A DNA stretch of 64,000 nucleotides from positions 80,195 through 144,194 of the forward strand of contig CDMY01000831.1 in the NCBI GenBank assembly GCA_001179505.1. The letters are read 5' to 3'. Position 1 is the stretch's first letter; the number at the start of each line of letters is the position of its first letter. The translations under genes were made by a program, and so were the position numbers. The notes under the pieces were generated by a model. It saw only the letters and a program-made list of their open reading frames with translations, did no database searches and was not told where the DNA came from. The DNA comes from Vitrella brassicaformis (Eukaryota > Sar > Vitrellaceae). Below are positions 1 through 12,291 of this stretch, piece by piece.

Positions 1-178
1 GAGGGACGATATGTGACAAAATAGAGGGGACGGCAGCCTCCTCTTCGGCAGCACTGGTAGCGTGGCCGGCGGAGCCGCCGGGCAAAACAGGGCCTCCATC
101 TTCGGTGTTCTTGCCCTCGTCGAGAGGCCTCTTGCCGACAGCCAGGCCTTTCCGCAGTTTCTTGGGTAAGCCATCCAT
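1..178 (-). CDS. 5' end of an unrecognised protein (partial, runs off the left edge)
   Basis: The reverse strand is open from an ATG at 178 to base 1, giving 59 residues that begin MDGLPKKLRKGLAVGKRPLD and continue with a Gly/Ala/Glu-rich stretch. No domain is visible. The call rests on this uninterrupted frame, the basic then acidic composition, and its head-to-head placement with the gene starting at 318. The 139-base spacer holds an inverted pair of the AGCTCGCA motif seen in front of other genes here. The plus strand of the same stretch also has one open frame, but it cannot be spliced in frame into the downstream gene, so I prefer the minus-strand reading. Function unknown. Confidence 0.5.
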   Translation of the reverse strand, partial: MDGLPKKLRKGLAVGKRPLDEGKNTEDGGPVLPGGSAGHATSAAEEEAAVPSILSHIVP

Positions 179-254
179 CGGCGCAGGCAGATCGCAACTC
201 ACTCTCGCAACAAGGCCTCTGCTCTGTTGATGCTGCCCCCTTCCACACAAGGAG

Positions 255-289
255 TGCGAGCTGCTGGGAGATCAACATCTTAGCTCGCA
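255..289. promoter_or_regulatory. Inverted pair of AGCTCGCA motifs between divergent genes
   Basis: TGCGAGCT lies at 255-262 and AGCTCGCA at 282-289, an exact inverted pair 19 bases apart, between starts at 178 (-) and 318 (+). The same 8-mer recurs upstream of at least eight other genes in this window. A role in transcription or the 5'UTR is inferred. Confidence 0.5.
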
Positions 290-317
290 CGAGAAGACGT
301 CCGCTAAGACGTCGACA

Positions 318-1447
318 ATGGACTGGCCAGAGCTCTCCCCGGAGCTGCATGGCGCCTTGAAGGACATTCTAGAACGAGTCATTCGAGAAAGACCGGCAGA
401 TGCTCTCAAAAACGTGTCGGGTGGGCCCTTCAGTGAAGCAAAACGCGCCAGGAGAAGCAAACAGTCGACGCATGTATATATGGTCTTCTGCAGATGATTT
501 GCTGGAACGAAGCGGCGTCTGCCTTCAGTGAGACCTTGACGAAGAATGGGTGGTGATTCATCGCTCATGTCTCTTCACAATGTCCTCTTTCTCCCCCACA
601 CCCGCACACGTGATCATTCAGGGACTTCGAGCAGCTGTTCGAGACATGCGCCCGTCTTCCCCAGACCTACAGCCTCCCCGACGCCCTTCCCCCCTCATCC
701 GTCTCTGCCAAACCGGCAGGCGCCGCCGAAGGCCTCTTCCCAACTCAGGCGCACGACCTCGTTGTGCCCCTCAGTGCACTAGAGTCGATCGCAAAGACAG
801 TCTGGGAGGAGCCATTCGCAAATGCTGTCAAGGTCATGAGCTTCACCAGCCTCTCCCAGATGCTCGACGACGACTCTGAGGTGCCGGCCGCGTTCGCATT
901 GCCCTTCCCGGCTGCTGTCAAGCTGGCGAATGAGCTGAGTGATACTGACTTGGCGCCGCAGCTGAGTGCTGTGACGGCGGGGGGAAAGAACGTGTCGTTT
1001 GAGGAGTTCACCCAGGCGGTGGCCAAGGACTGGCACGACAAGCACATGAGGCTGCTGAGACAGCCATACGAGGAGAGCGAGGCATTCAGGTGCGGAAGAA
1101 CCCTGAGACAATGAGAAGGAAGAATGATGTCTCGCTATGTTTGTTCGTTCCAGGACGGCTGGCAGCCTCGTTGATGCGCTGACAGAGGAAGCGCCTGATG
1201 GGTTTGGTCTGTCGGCGGAGGATGCGCAGCTGCTGGTGGCTGCCGCCGGGACCAAGGGGGCGAGAGACGAGGAGTTCACCTGGCAGCACTACGTCAGATT
1301 CCTCTCGGTTGGCGGCTTTGAGCTGGTGAGACACCAATGCAATGCGTCCATGGGTGTGTTCACCATCTTGTGGTGGATCCATGCGTGTGTATGTATGTCC
1401 CTCAGCTGTTTGCTGAGGAGCTGTTGCCGCGGTCGCCTGCCGTGTAG
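318..1447 (+). CDS. Small protein with RIIa/Dpy-30-like N-terminus and EF-hand-like C-terminal half
   Basis: Five exons join in frame: 318-413, 494-549, 622-1089, 1154-1325 and 1406-1447, giving 277 residues. The first exon encodes LSPELHGALKDILERVIRER followed by PAD, resembling the RIIa/Dpy-30 dimerisation-docking helix found at the N-terminus of ciliary and A-kinase-anchor-binding proteins. Further on, segments such as GKNVSFEEFTQAVAKDW and DEEFTWQHYVRFLS look like degenerate EF-hand halves, but no complete calcium loop is evident. The start is the first ATG after the promoter-like motif, and it places the RIIa-like helix at the N-terminus, where that domain normally sits. A flagellar or scaffold role is plausible but inferred. 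Confidence 0.6.
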
Positions 1448-1717
1448 TGTGGCGTGAGGGTGAGTGATGTGTTAGCGATATAAATGCACAGAGTCGAGGG
1501 GTGAGCGGAGACATTGATGTCAGAAGATGCATCTGAAGATCATTACGTTAACACACAGTGTCCCCCCGTCAGCCCACTGTTCGATGAGACCACACTCACA
1601 TTGTTAATCAAGAAACAAACAACCACACAACCACCCTTTAGCTGACTGACACAATACATGTACCCTCGTCTCCTAGTATAGATGCGTCCGTCTGTATGTC
1701 TCTCTGCGCCTATCTAT
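1448..1717. other. Short convergent intergenic region
   Basis: The 3' ends of the RIIa-like gene and RRP45 face each other here. The stretch is relatively AT-rich and presumably holds both 3'UTRs. I see no gene. Confidence 0.6.
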
Positions 1718-3861
1718 TTATCCCTTCTTCTTCTTTGACTTTCGCTTCTGCACCTTGACAGCCGACGCCAAATCGTCCTCATCATCATCGTCTATCACTA
1801 TCTCCTCCCTCTTATCGGCCTTCACACCGCCTACAGCGCCAGCACTAGCACTAGCACTAGCAGCAGCAGCAGCAGCAGCCGCAACAGCACCGGCTGGCTG
1901 TCCTACTGCCGCCTTGTTCTCCTCCCCACCCCTGTCCAGCGACACCGCCCCGAACCGCTGGTCGAGGGACGTGTCGCTCGTGCCACCCTCCTCGCCTCTG
2001 TCGCCACCACCACCACCACCGTCTTGCGCTCCCTTGTCTCTCTCTCCAACGTCTTCATCCGACTCCAGGGTCAGGTCCATGAAGTTATTCATCTCGGGGG
2101 CTATCCGCTGCTTCCCCACCTTGCCCTTCTGCGTGGGCGGCCGCCTGCCCGCCGCCATGGGAGAGGCGCCAGAGGGGCCAGGGGCCGGGGTGGGGATTAG
2201 GTTGGGGGTGTCGGGCGACTCGCGACGCCTCTTGGCGCCGATCGAGCTTGCAGATGCGGCGGCGGCGGCGGCGGCGGCAGCAGCAGCTGATGGTGCCGGT
2301 GGCGGCTCTGGCGGGGCTGCGGCAGGTGCTGGTTCCATCTCGACGTCTTCTGGCTTTCGGGCTGGGAGGGTTTCCATTGGGACAGTAACGGGAGCATCCT
2401 CGTACCTGCACAAGGGGCGAGGAAGCGAACACGCAATGGTGGCCTATGACATAATGTGCCTGTCTGCATATGTTGATGCTTACTTCTTGTGTATGTTCCT
2501 CCGTGCTTCTCGGCGCTTTTGCTTGTCCTGATACATCCATCAAACAGACACATATGGGCATGATCCATCCACCAGCTGCGTGTGCATGCAACAGCTGCTC
2601 CCAGCTACCTTTTCGATTTCGTCCATGACCATTTTGGCCACGTCCTTGCCCCTCGACACAGCCAGCTGAACCCATCAACAACACACACACACAGAGCCAG
2701 CCAGTCTTTCTCCCTCGCCATTCCCTCCCCAGTGGCACACCGCCCACCTGCATGCAGTATTGCAGCGGCTGCATGTCGATGGGGAGGCCGCCCGCCTTGT
2801 GGATGGCACACAGGTCGCCGTGCTGGTTGACAGCCACCGACAGCCGCCCCCGCATCACCGACTCCTCGGCCGACGACGGATCCACCTGACGCCACACGAC
2901 ACAACACAACGATGTCCAGGTGTGCATCGTGTGTGCGAGCCTCACCACGAATGTTTCAGCGTCGTCGAAGAAGCCGAATGAGATCAGGACGGGAAGGTGG
3001 TGGACACTGCAGAGCAACAGTCGATGCAACACGACACACACAAATGGATCCATGGATGCGTGAAGTGTGGGCCGGTGTCGCCTCACTGACTGACCTGAGT
3101 GGGACGGGCTCCCTCTCCTCAGACGAATGGATGATGGCCTGCGAACCCGACAGCGTCACATCCTGCGCACACAGACAAACACCGCCACCACGGACGTCGG
3201 TCGCGTCCATCAATCCATCTGTGCTGTCTGCCCGCCCCACCAGTTTCCTAAAGTGCAGCACGCCACACAGAGCCGCCAGGGCCGACGCGTCACAGAGGTT
3301 CCCATCGTCGTCCAGCGCCCGGATGTCCACACGCAGCGACCACACCTGCGAGCCACCACGAATGACACACACGTAATTCCTTCCCCCTTGCCCACAACCC
3401 ACCCCCCACCGACTCACCTTGGCCCCGCCGAGTATGCAAAGGCTCTCGACATCCATGGCGCGGCTGCCCTTGAGGAGCCGCTCGACGAGGTTGCACACCT
3501 CCATGGCGGCCTCGTTGGTGCGGCCCAGTTCGAACAGCGGCGAGGCCATGGGGCCGTAGTCCACATTGAACGACAGGAACCCTTCGTTGGGGCGGTCTGC
3601 GTAGGGTGCCACCACCTCCCCCGCCACGATGCACAGCACACGGCTGCGGCCGAGGGTCACCTCCACCTGTAGCGCAGACACAAGCACATCGATGGCAGCC
3701 GATTCATTCATGCGTCTGTTTGTGTGGCGGTTTACGTGTCCGTAAGTGTTGCCGAAGTGTATCTGTATGGGTCGGGGGTCGTGCAGGCCCCTGCCATCGA
3801 CGCGAATGCCGTTCGCAAGGGCGGCCTTCAGGAACGCCTCGTTATCCCTGGTCGGCAGCAT
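1718..3861 (-). CDS. RRP45: Exosome complex subunit RRP45 (EXOSC9/PM-Scl75 type, RNase PH fold)
   Basis: This is a structural subunit of the RNase PH-like ring of the RNA exosome, which processes and degrades RNA in nucleus and cytoplasm. The start MLPTRDNEAFLKAAL at 3861 is followed by IRVDGRGLHDPRPIQIHFG, typical of RRP45/RRP42/RRP43. Splicing then gives VEVTLGRSRVLCIVAGEVVA and the FNVDYGPMASP segment. Later exons carry LRVDIRALDDDGNL and ISFGFFDD, then DPSSAEESVMRGRLSVAVNQ, matching the second half of the RNase PH fold. The C-terminal tail is long and low-complexity: a run of alanines, a DLTLESDED-type acidic patch, and a terminal DDDDEDD plus SKKKKG basic end. PM-Scl75 proteins also carry acidic tails, though the polyalanine is peculiar. 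There are at least six exons, divergent from RBX1. The catalytic ring residues are not expected in this subunit. Confidence 0.9.
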
Positions 3862-3921
3862 TCGCCAAGGTGCATCTCACTGCATCCCTCCAGCAGCGCA
3901 GATCTCTTCTCGATCACAAAA

Positions 3922-3946
3922 TGCGAGCTTGAAGCAATTGCGAGCT
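3922..3946 (-). promoter_or_regulatory. Two AGCTCGCA motifs in the RRP45/RBX1 spacer
   Basis: TGCGAGCT appears at 3922-3929 and 3939-3946 on the plus strand, so AGCTCGCA reads toward RRP45. The second has the extended form AAGCTCGCAATTG. The spacer between the two divergent start codons is 159 bases. Regulatory function inferred. Confidence 0.5.
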
Positions 3947-4020
3947 TCAAGTGCTGCGGCGACAAGGCTTTTTGACGCCGTTTCTCGTCGTGCGCGTGTG
4001 TAGCTTGGTTGGTATTGACG

Positions 4021-4651
<631 letters not shown>

Positions 4652-5791
4652 CTCACAGGCGCGGCGCATCTTGTCTGTCTGTCTGTCCTGATTGGCTGGC
4701 TGAGAGTGACTGCACAGCAAGAGACGACAACCCAATGGACTGAATGCCAAGACGACACAACACATACATACAAACATGGCTGGCTGGCTGGCTGGCTGAT
4801 GGCGTGGCTGCATGAGCTATACACATTTCATGGATGGATGGATGGAGTGCTTGCGTGGTTCCTTTGAACGTTTTTGTGTAACACTAGACCTGGCTGGAGA
4901 GAGAGAGAGCGTCCGATTGCCCTGTGTGTGTGTCCTACTGCAACCTAACCTGTATGGTGACGTCAGTCAGTCAGGCTGGCTCTGTTGGGCTGGTGCGCCG
5001 AGGACGTGGAGGGGGTGAGAGTCTCTCGCAGGATGAGAACTCATTCATGCGTTGGACTCACACTCCCTTCACGAACTCAGCGCACTCAGCCGACTGAGCC
5101 GGGGACGTGCGTGTGACCGAGTCACGAGAGTTTGTCTTGCCGATTTGATGTCGTCGTCCTTGTTCTTTTTCCCGATCTGTCTGTCTGTCTGCGGCGTCTG
5201 ACCGGATGCGCCCCACTCTCGCCCCCGTCCAACTGAGACAACGGCCGTCATCGCGGCTTTTGTCTCGGTCGGACGGCCGCTGGGTTGGTGCGCAGACAGT
5301 GAGACGAGCAGATGTGTGCATCAATCAGCCTTTTCTTTCCTACACGTCCTTCTGTTTGGCTGGCTGGCTGGCTGGCTGGCTGGCTAGACACTGGCGAGCG
5401 AGCGATGTGTATACCGGCGAGTGCGTGTGTGTTTGTGTTGTGTGTGCGCGTGTGGTGAGCGAACCTCCATCCCTCCATCCATCTATGCGTCCATGCAGGC
5501 AGTGTGCTGCTCGACTGACTCGACTGACTCGACATGTGTGTGGTGATTTCAATCTACATGCTATCAATGCATCTAAGACAAAATGCGTTCATCTGGTCCG
5601 TCTGGCGTCACGTCTGGTGTCCAAAACGTCGTCACACACGTGCAGTGCACACAAAGAGGGGAAGCAGGCAGGCAGGCAGGGCGGTCCGGCCACCATGCCA
5701 TGGACGTTAAAGCAGGCACGTAAGTCGATCCAACGCCTCCACACGAGCCAAACAGGGCCCGTTTGCGTGTGTGGCCCCACACCACATCACC
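4652..5791. other. Convergent intergenic region with microsatellites
   Basis: About 1.1 kb lies between the RBX1 and USP14 stops. It holds (GGCT)n tracts near 4778-4800 and 5357-5387, CTGT runs near 5177-5192 and repeated GACTGACTC units near 5515-5535. Open frames exist on both strands but are built from the simple repeats and resemble no protein. Presumably 3'UTRs plus spacer. Confidence 0.6.
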
Positions 5792-8700
5792 TCACAAGCT
5801 CATGCCATCGCTGCCCTCCTTCTTGTCGCCGCCTCCCTCCTTGCCCTTCTCCTCCTCTGATTTCTCTTGTCCCTCTGGCGGCTTGTCGACGTCCATGCTG
5901 GTGGGCTCCTCGTCGATGTCCTCGACCTTGGCGTCCTTGGGGCCCTTGACCGTCAGCTTCTTCAGCAGCAGCAGATACGCGATGTGGTAGTCATCTGACA
6001 GACAGAAAGATAAAGGGAGAGGGGATGCTGGTTGGAGGGAGGGGGGGGGGNNNNNNNNNNNNNNNNNNNNNNNNNNNNNNNNNNNNNNNNNNNNNNNNNN
6101 NNNNNNNNNNNNNNNNNNNNNNNNNNNNNNNNNNNNNNNNNNNNNNNNNNNNNNNNNNNNNNNNNNNNNNNNNNNNNNNNNNNNNNNNNNNNNNNNNNNN
6201 NNNNNNNNNNNNNNNNNNNNNNNNNNNNNNNNNNNNNNNNNNNNNNNNNNNNNNNNNNNNNNNNNNNNNNNNNNNNNNNNNNNNNNNNNNNNNNNNNNNN
6301 NNNNNNNNNNNNNNNNNNNNNNNNNNNNNNNNNNNNNNNNNNNNNNNNNNTGTGTTGGTCCTACTTCTGCCGCCTGTGAGGTCGATGTCTTTCCACTTGT
6401 GGTCCGACACCTTGTCGTCGTCGAACTTCAGCCACTCGTCTGCAGCGACGGCACACACACACACACACGCTTCCAGTCGCTCGGGGCACATGTCATGTGT
6501 TGGGTCAAAGTTGGTGTCTGTTCTGTCTGTCTGTCTGTCTGACCTTCGGTCTTCCGGACCCACGCGATGTAGTGACCGCTGTCCGCAGCACGACCTGTCA
6601 CACACACACACACACACACCCACACATGGACGTGTCCCGCCGCCCTCGTCACACACACCTTGCAAGCTTCAGACAGACCCACCACTCACCTTGGTGTGTG
6701 ATGATGCTCAGCAGCTGGAAGTTGCCCGTGTCGTAGTCAACCAACTGCAATCCAACCAACCCACCATTGTCAGTCACACTCACTTGCTTGCCGCTTGCCG
6801 TCTCTGTCCCCTGCGGGGCTTACCTCCTCGATCTCGTCCTCCTTTTTCTCCGGTGCAGCAGCTGCAGCGGCGGCCTCAGCTTCCTGTGCGGCAGCAGCCG
6901 GCTTGGCCGCCGCCTCGCCGTCGGTCATCTTGACGTCGCCGTCCTTCTCCTTGTTGTCCTTTGTGTCCTTTGTGTCCTTGGTGTCTTTCTCCTTGCTGTC
7001 GCTCTCCTTCTTGGCCGATACAGACGTGTCCTCCAAAGCTTTGTTGCGGAGAGCTGCACACGCACCACGGAAGGACGAAGACACGCAGATATGGACCACC
7101 ATTGGCTGGGCGAGTGGATTGTCTGGCTGTGGGGGTGTGGGTGTGTGTGGTGTACCGGCTTGTTCCTCGTCCTTCTCCCTCTGTATCTTGCGTCCGACCC
7201 TGAGAGTGCGCTGCAGGTCCTTGGAGCAAAACTCATAGGCGTCCAACGTACGCGAAAACTCCACTCGCTGACAGACAGCCGCCATACACACACACATACG
7301 CAGATACCACCGTGGTGTGTTTGGTATGTTTGCTCCTGGCTGGCGAGTGTGTGTGGTGTGGTGGTGTGCTGCTGCCCTCTCCCTCACCCGGCAGACTTTT
7401 GCCTTGGTGGCCTCCGTGCCGGCAGCTGCGCTGGCGCCCTTCCACTCAAAACGGACGAAATGAACCGTCAGGTACTCAGGCTGACCGACCGACCGACCGA
7501 CCGAGTGAGCGATACACAACACACCCACACAGACACACGAAGCTGGTGTGATTGGTGTCTCTCTCTCTCCGTTGCTTACGAGTGTTTCCATGCGGGAGGT
7601 CTTCTTGTAAGCGGCGTTCTTGCCGAGGGTGGGGGACATCTTCTCGACGTCCTCATCCAGCGACTGCATACACACACGCACCCCGCCCCACACACAACAC
7701 AACGTGGGCAAATGTGTGTGTGTGTGTGTGTGATAAGGTCGGTCAGCACCAGTTTGATGCCCTGTGAGATGAGGCTGACGGGGTGGAGTTGGTTGCCCAT
7801 GTGGCACGACAGCTTCCGGGTCTCCTCAGTGGCGGTCGTCTCCTCCTCCTTCTCGTTCTCCAAACACTTGTACCTGCACACGCGCACACACACAGGGCGA
7901 CGGACAGACGCGCCTCGCCCTCATGTGGCCTGGCCGCCTGGCTGGCTTACGTGGATGAGAGAGTGAAGGAGAAGAGCTTATCCACAACACGGTCAGACCC
8001 TGACGCGCCGCCCTGGATGGACACACACAGCGGCGATACGAAAGGATCGACGTCAGTCAAACGATCGCCTACCTACCTACCTTGATTTTGTCCCTGAATG
8101 TGTTGAGCAGCGCATTGAGGCACTCCTCCGCATCCTGCTGCATGAACACGCCTCGCGGACCCTGCATTGCATGGCATGGCCATAGGCGAGGGAAGGAACG
8201 AACACACACACACACACATGGTGTGGTGCCTGTCTGTCTGTCTGTCTGTCTGTGTCCGCCGCCAGGCCAGCCACTACCCCCCTGACCTCACCCTCTGTGC
8301 GAACTGTGGGAATCGGTCTCTGAGGTTTTGGATGGCCAGCATCGGAGGGATCGGCTCACCCGCCATCTCTACACACACGCAGAGAGAGCGGCAGAGCGGG
8401 CACAACACAACCAGCACAGATAATGGGTTGTTCGAGTCACTCACGTGACGTGTCTGTCTTATCTGCCTGTCTGTCACACCCATCCCCGGCCCACCCAGTT
8501 GGTGGTACACATCCCGGAAGGACGCTGTGAGTCTCATCTCGGGATCCACCTGACCCGGACCACCACCCGCCGTCACCCTGACATGCCGACACACGCAAAC
8601 ACACCGCACCGCACGATCGCCGCAGGCTCCTGCTGCTGCTGCTTGCATTGCGTCCTGCCCGCCTGCCTGCCTGCCTGTGTGTGTGTGTGTGTGTGTTTCG

Positions 8701-9651
8701 GTCGCTGGCTGACCCTTTGATGGCGTTGGTGAATTCCTTAGCTGGTTTGAGGAACTGCACGACCGAGTTGACGTAGCAGGTGGTGCCGAGATTCACCAAC
8801 CCCATCGGCAAAGGCTCCTGCACACACACACAAACGTGCATCCAGCATGCAGTGCAGTGCAGTGCAACGTAGCACGACCCAATCAGACGGACGGCGGATG
8901 CGTACCACTTGTTTCTCCTTGAGCAGTTTGGCCTTCTGGGCTGGCGTCAGGTCCTCCACAAACACAGTCTTCTCTGAACAAGACACACCATTCACCCAGC
9001 TAGCTACCTGTGCACGTGGCGCAGATCAGATCCACCTATACATACCTGAGGGTGGCTGCAGCTCCTTGCCCTCAGCCGTCCCGATCAGCGTCAGCTTCGA
9101 TCCCTGCACACACAACACAACACAACACAACAACACGGCTCCATGGCGCATGTAAAGCGGCTCGGCTCACATCTTTCAGCCCGAACGCAGCGAGGTCCGT
9201 ATCATCCTTGACGATGCCTGCACACCACACAATCACACAGAAGGATGATGTCATTGAGCTGCAACGACTGAGGCCATCCATCCATCCATCCATCTGAGCA
9301 TATATAATCACCTTTCGTCCCCATGAGCTTCATGCGCTCGACTGGGACCCCGGTGAGTGTCCACAGCTGCGTCTTGAGCAGGACGCCGGGCTCTGAGGTC
9401 TCGACCTCCACCTCATTGTAGACCTGCTTGCCCCACTTGACTTGAACTGATGCGATGCGATGCCACACACAGACGATCAGACAATCAGACAATCAGACAG
9501 ACAGACAGACAGACAGGCAGATGGACGCATGGATGGATGATTGGATAGATGGATGGATGGCATAGACATAGCGTCGCCCGGAGCAGCGCGCAGGGCAGCC
9601 GGAACAGCTGAGTGTGTCGCTTCCTGCACACGTACCTTTGACAGACGGCAT
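5792..9651 (-). CDS. USP14: Ubiquitin carboxyl-terminal hydrolase USP14/UBP6
   Basis: This is a proteasome-associated cysteine protease that trims ubiquitin from substrates docked on the 19S particle. The first exon is tiny (MPSVK, ATG at 9651-9649) and opens an N-terminal ubiquitin-like domain: KVQVKWGKQVYNEVEVET, then MKLMGTKG and LAAFGLKDGSKLTLIG. A linker (EDLTPAQKAKLLKEK) leads to the USP Cys-box GLVNLGTTCYVNSVVQFL. The His-box reads SGHYIAWVRK followed by DEWLKFDDDKVS, and the last exon has YHIAYLLLLKKL, as in USP14. The C-terminus is an acidic Glu/Lys/Gly tail ending DGMSL. At least a dozen short introns are present. The residue two before the catalytic Cys is Thr rather than the common Asn. 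The N run falls between LTGG and the HIAYL exon, where only a residue or two should be missing, so the gap is probably wholly intronic. Confidence 0.95.
6051..6350. other. Assembly gap of 300 N inside a USP14 intron
   Basis: Three hundred unresolved bases are preceded by a run of ten G after a G/A-rich stretch. Flanking exons on the minus strand join almost seamlessly against the expected USP14 protein, so little or no coding sequence should be lost. Confidence 0.9.
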
Positions 9652-9735
9652 GATGCTGCCGACGCAATCGCCTGGATCTTCCCTACGCAACTACGAGGCA
9701 GAGGCTCGGAGATCTGCGCTTCACACTTCAAGCTA

Positions 9736-9743
9736 AGCTCGCA
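9736..9743 (+). promoter_or_regulatory. AGCTCGCA motif in the USP14/helical-repeat spacer
   Basis: One exact copy sits in the 133-base spacer between divergent start codons at 9651 and 9785. It is flanked by related CTTCAAGC and GCTTCAAG words. Shared bidirectional promoter inferred. Confidence 0.45.
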
Positions 9744-9784
9744 TGCGCGCTTCAAGCCAGGTTTTCATGATCTGAGGCATCGTC

Positions 9785-12291
9785 ATGGAGATCTCCGCAC
9801 GGCTGCCATCGCTCCCTCTGCGATATCAGAATCCCCGCAGACAGACGGCACTCATCGCTCTGATTCTGTGCTCCGCCTTCCCATGCGTCATCGGCCACGC
9901 CAGCAGCTCTCCCTGGTCGGCGCTGAGCAGCCAAGCACCAATCAAGAGGCTGCGGTGGCTCCATATGGATCTGCCATACCGGGACGGGACAAGCCGACCT
10001 CTGTCACTCATCGTCTGTCGGCCTGTGAGAGGGCGGCATCGGCTTTCTCCCACTGCCGCAGTGCAGCCGCGGTCGGCTCACCCGGTGCTTCATCCGCTGC
10101 CGCAGGTTATCGCTGCTTCTGACGACCATCATCACAACCGGCAACAGCACTTGATGGATCACTTCCCGCTTGATCCCCCTAGTCGTGGCGGGTTCAGCCA
10201 CCCTGTCATGCCCCCTCTCCCTCTCCCTCTCCCCCCCATCCCCGCCCCTACGCCCGCCTTCCGCCGTGATCATCTGACAGACGACGACCTTCTCGACGTG
10301 CTGCCGACCCTCACCGACGTGAGTGCCATCCTCACTCTCGTCGACAGGCATATGCGCGAGAGCGACCGTCCTGTTGATCCGCTCACCCTCTCGGTGGCCT
10401 TCACCTGTCTGGGCAGGAGAGTGGGTCTCTTCCGCGTCAAAGGGACGGTGCAGATGCTCGCCACCGACCCGAGGTTCGCCGCCCTGCAGGAGAGGCTCAT
10501 GGCGGTGGTGCGGCTGCAGCGGGTGAGGGGGGACGGGCCGTATGGCGACATGCTATGTGCGCAGATGGTGCTGGTGGCTGCCAGGATGGGGCTGCACCAG
10601 GGGCAGCTTTATCGGGAGCTCAAGGGGGTGCTGGTGGGCATGGTGCAGCAGGGGCGGGTGGGGGTGGAGACGCTGGGTGACCTGGTGGCTGCACTGGCTG
10701 CGGCGGGCGACCGGGATGAGGGGATGATTCGAGCGGCTGTTGGTTCTATGAGCGACAAGTGGCGTCAATTCGACCAAGAGGTGTGTACGGTTTGTATGGA
10801 CGAAAGACGAACACACCCAATCAGTCGTTCATGTGCGTCCGCCTGTGCATGCAGTCGCTCGCGGTGCTGGCGTCCTCCTTCGCCCGGCTTCAGTGGCCCG
10901 ACCGCTCCCTCTTCCGCCGACTGGGCATCTCCCTCACCTCACCCAACAACCGCATCGGCACCCACACCGCCCTCAAACCCCAACACATCACAGCCATCGT
11001 CAAGGCATTCAGCTCCATGCGGTACCGCCACGACAGGCTGCTGGCGTACCTGACGTCAGTGCTGGTGGGCGACCGGTCGGCGGGTCGGCGGACGGCGCAG
11101 CACTGGAGGTATGGGGGTGACGGGCGGCTGCCGCTGGCGCCACTGCCTGGGAGGAACGGTGTGGATGTGTTGGGGTCTATGACGGCGAGGGAGTGCGGAG
11201 TGGTGCTCGAGGGTCTGGCAAGACTGGGCGTCAGGGTGGATACGGGGGAGGAGAGGCACCGTGGGCTTGTGGAGGCTGTGCTCCGGCAGTTCTGGAAGAT
11301 GAGAGGTGACAAAGGCAGAGGGAAGAAGGGAAAGCGGAAGATACATCGATGATAAGGATGATGATGATGATGGTGTGTGTGTGTGTGTGTGTGTGTGATG
11401 CACAGGCACGTCAGATCTGTCGAACGACATCAGGGTCCTATATGCCGAGGCCACGCTCCTCGCTCACAACAGCACATCCATTTCGTCCCCCCTCGCGCCC
11501 TCTCTCCTCGTCAAGACTGTCAACACATCTCTCCACCAGTTGACCACCCCTGGGACGTCAGAGGCCTCAGCCACGTCCCCATCAGCCTCAGCCTCCCCAC
11601 TCCCGTCACCAGCCATGCAGATCGCCCTGACTCCGGCAGATGTCGTGCGACTACTGTACGTCTATGCCTATCATCGCGGGAAGGGTGTTCTGTCCGGCGA
11701 GAGAGAGAGGGCGTTGATCGACGCGTGTGTGGAGATGGTGCTGCCGTGCCTGGTGGGTGAGGAGGAGGGGGTAGGGACGGCCGAGCTGCCGGTGCTGGCT
11801 TGGAGCCTGGCGGAGCTAAATGCGACTGACGGGTGAGTGAATGCATTCCCGTGCCGATAGAGGACTGACCTCTGATCGCTGCCTCCTGCCCTGTCCTCAG
11901 GCGTGCGTGGAAGGCCATCCGGTCGGCTGCGGAGCACCACCTCGTGTCACTCCCAACATGGGCCCTCCCCACCCTCTTGGCGCCACTCGCAGCCCGCGGC
12001 CAGCTGTCTGCCCGCCTCAAAGGCCTCACGGCATCTCTCCTGTCCGAGCGGCTGGCCATCCCCCTTCCCGAAGCCACGCAGGAGATCACAAGGGCCGATC
12101 CCCATCCGCCTGTTGTGCCTCCTTATGCTTTTGGTTCTGACTGGGACCGAGTGGTATTGGGTGAGGATTTAGTGCGGCTGCTGGATGTGCTCGGGGTGGG
12201 CGTAGATAGGGCGGGGGATGGTGTTCGATTTTTGGACGGTGTCGGGTCTGTCGATGTCGATAGGGTGAGAGAGATGCTGAGGACGTGTTGA
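9785..12291 (+). CDS. Helical-repeat protein, HPR/OPR-like, likely organellar
   Basis: Four exons (9785-10780, 10855-11305, 11406-11832, 11901-12291) join in phase to 754 residues. The N-terminus has a hydrophobic stretch, ALIALILCSAFPCVIGHA, after an Arg-containing n-region, suggesting a signal peptide and possibly bipartite plastid targeting (an SAFP word is present). The rest is Leu/Ala/Val/Arg-rich and almost entirely helical, with recurring 35-40-residue units. Examples are LTDDDLLDVLPTLTDVSAIL, MTARECGVVLEGLARLGVRV, LTPADVVRLLYVYAYHRGKG and LPVLAWSLAELNAT. This pattern resembles the heptatricopeptide and octotricopeptide families that handle organellar RNA in alveolates and algae. No RAP or nuclease domain is visible at the C-terminus, so the family call is by pattern only. 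Confidence 0.6.

Noticed and set aside
1-165. Plus-strand exon upstream of the RIIa-like gene
   Set aside because: Its donor phase does not match the downstream frame, and the minus-strand reading from ATG 178 explains the same bases better.
1755-2531. Long plus-strand open frame opposite the RRP45 tail
   Set aside because: It is the mirror of the alanine- and aspartate-rich RRP45 C-terminus; the GC-rich repeats keep the antisense frame open. No protein-like features.
6767-7966. Long plus-strand open frame across the USP14 region
   Set aside because: It reads through USP14 introns full of CA/TG repeats on the opposite strand and has no domain.
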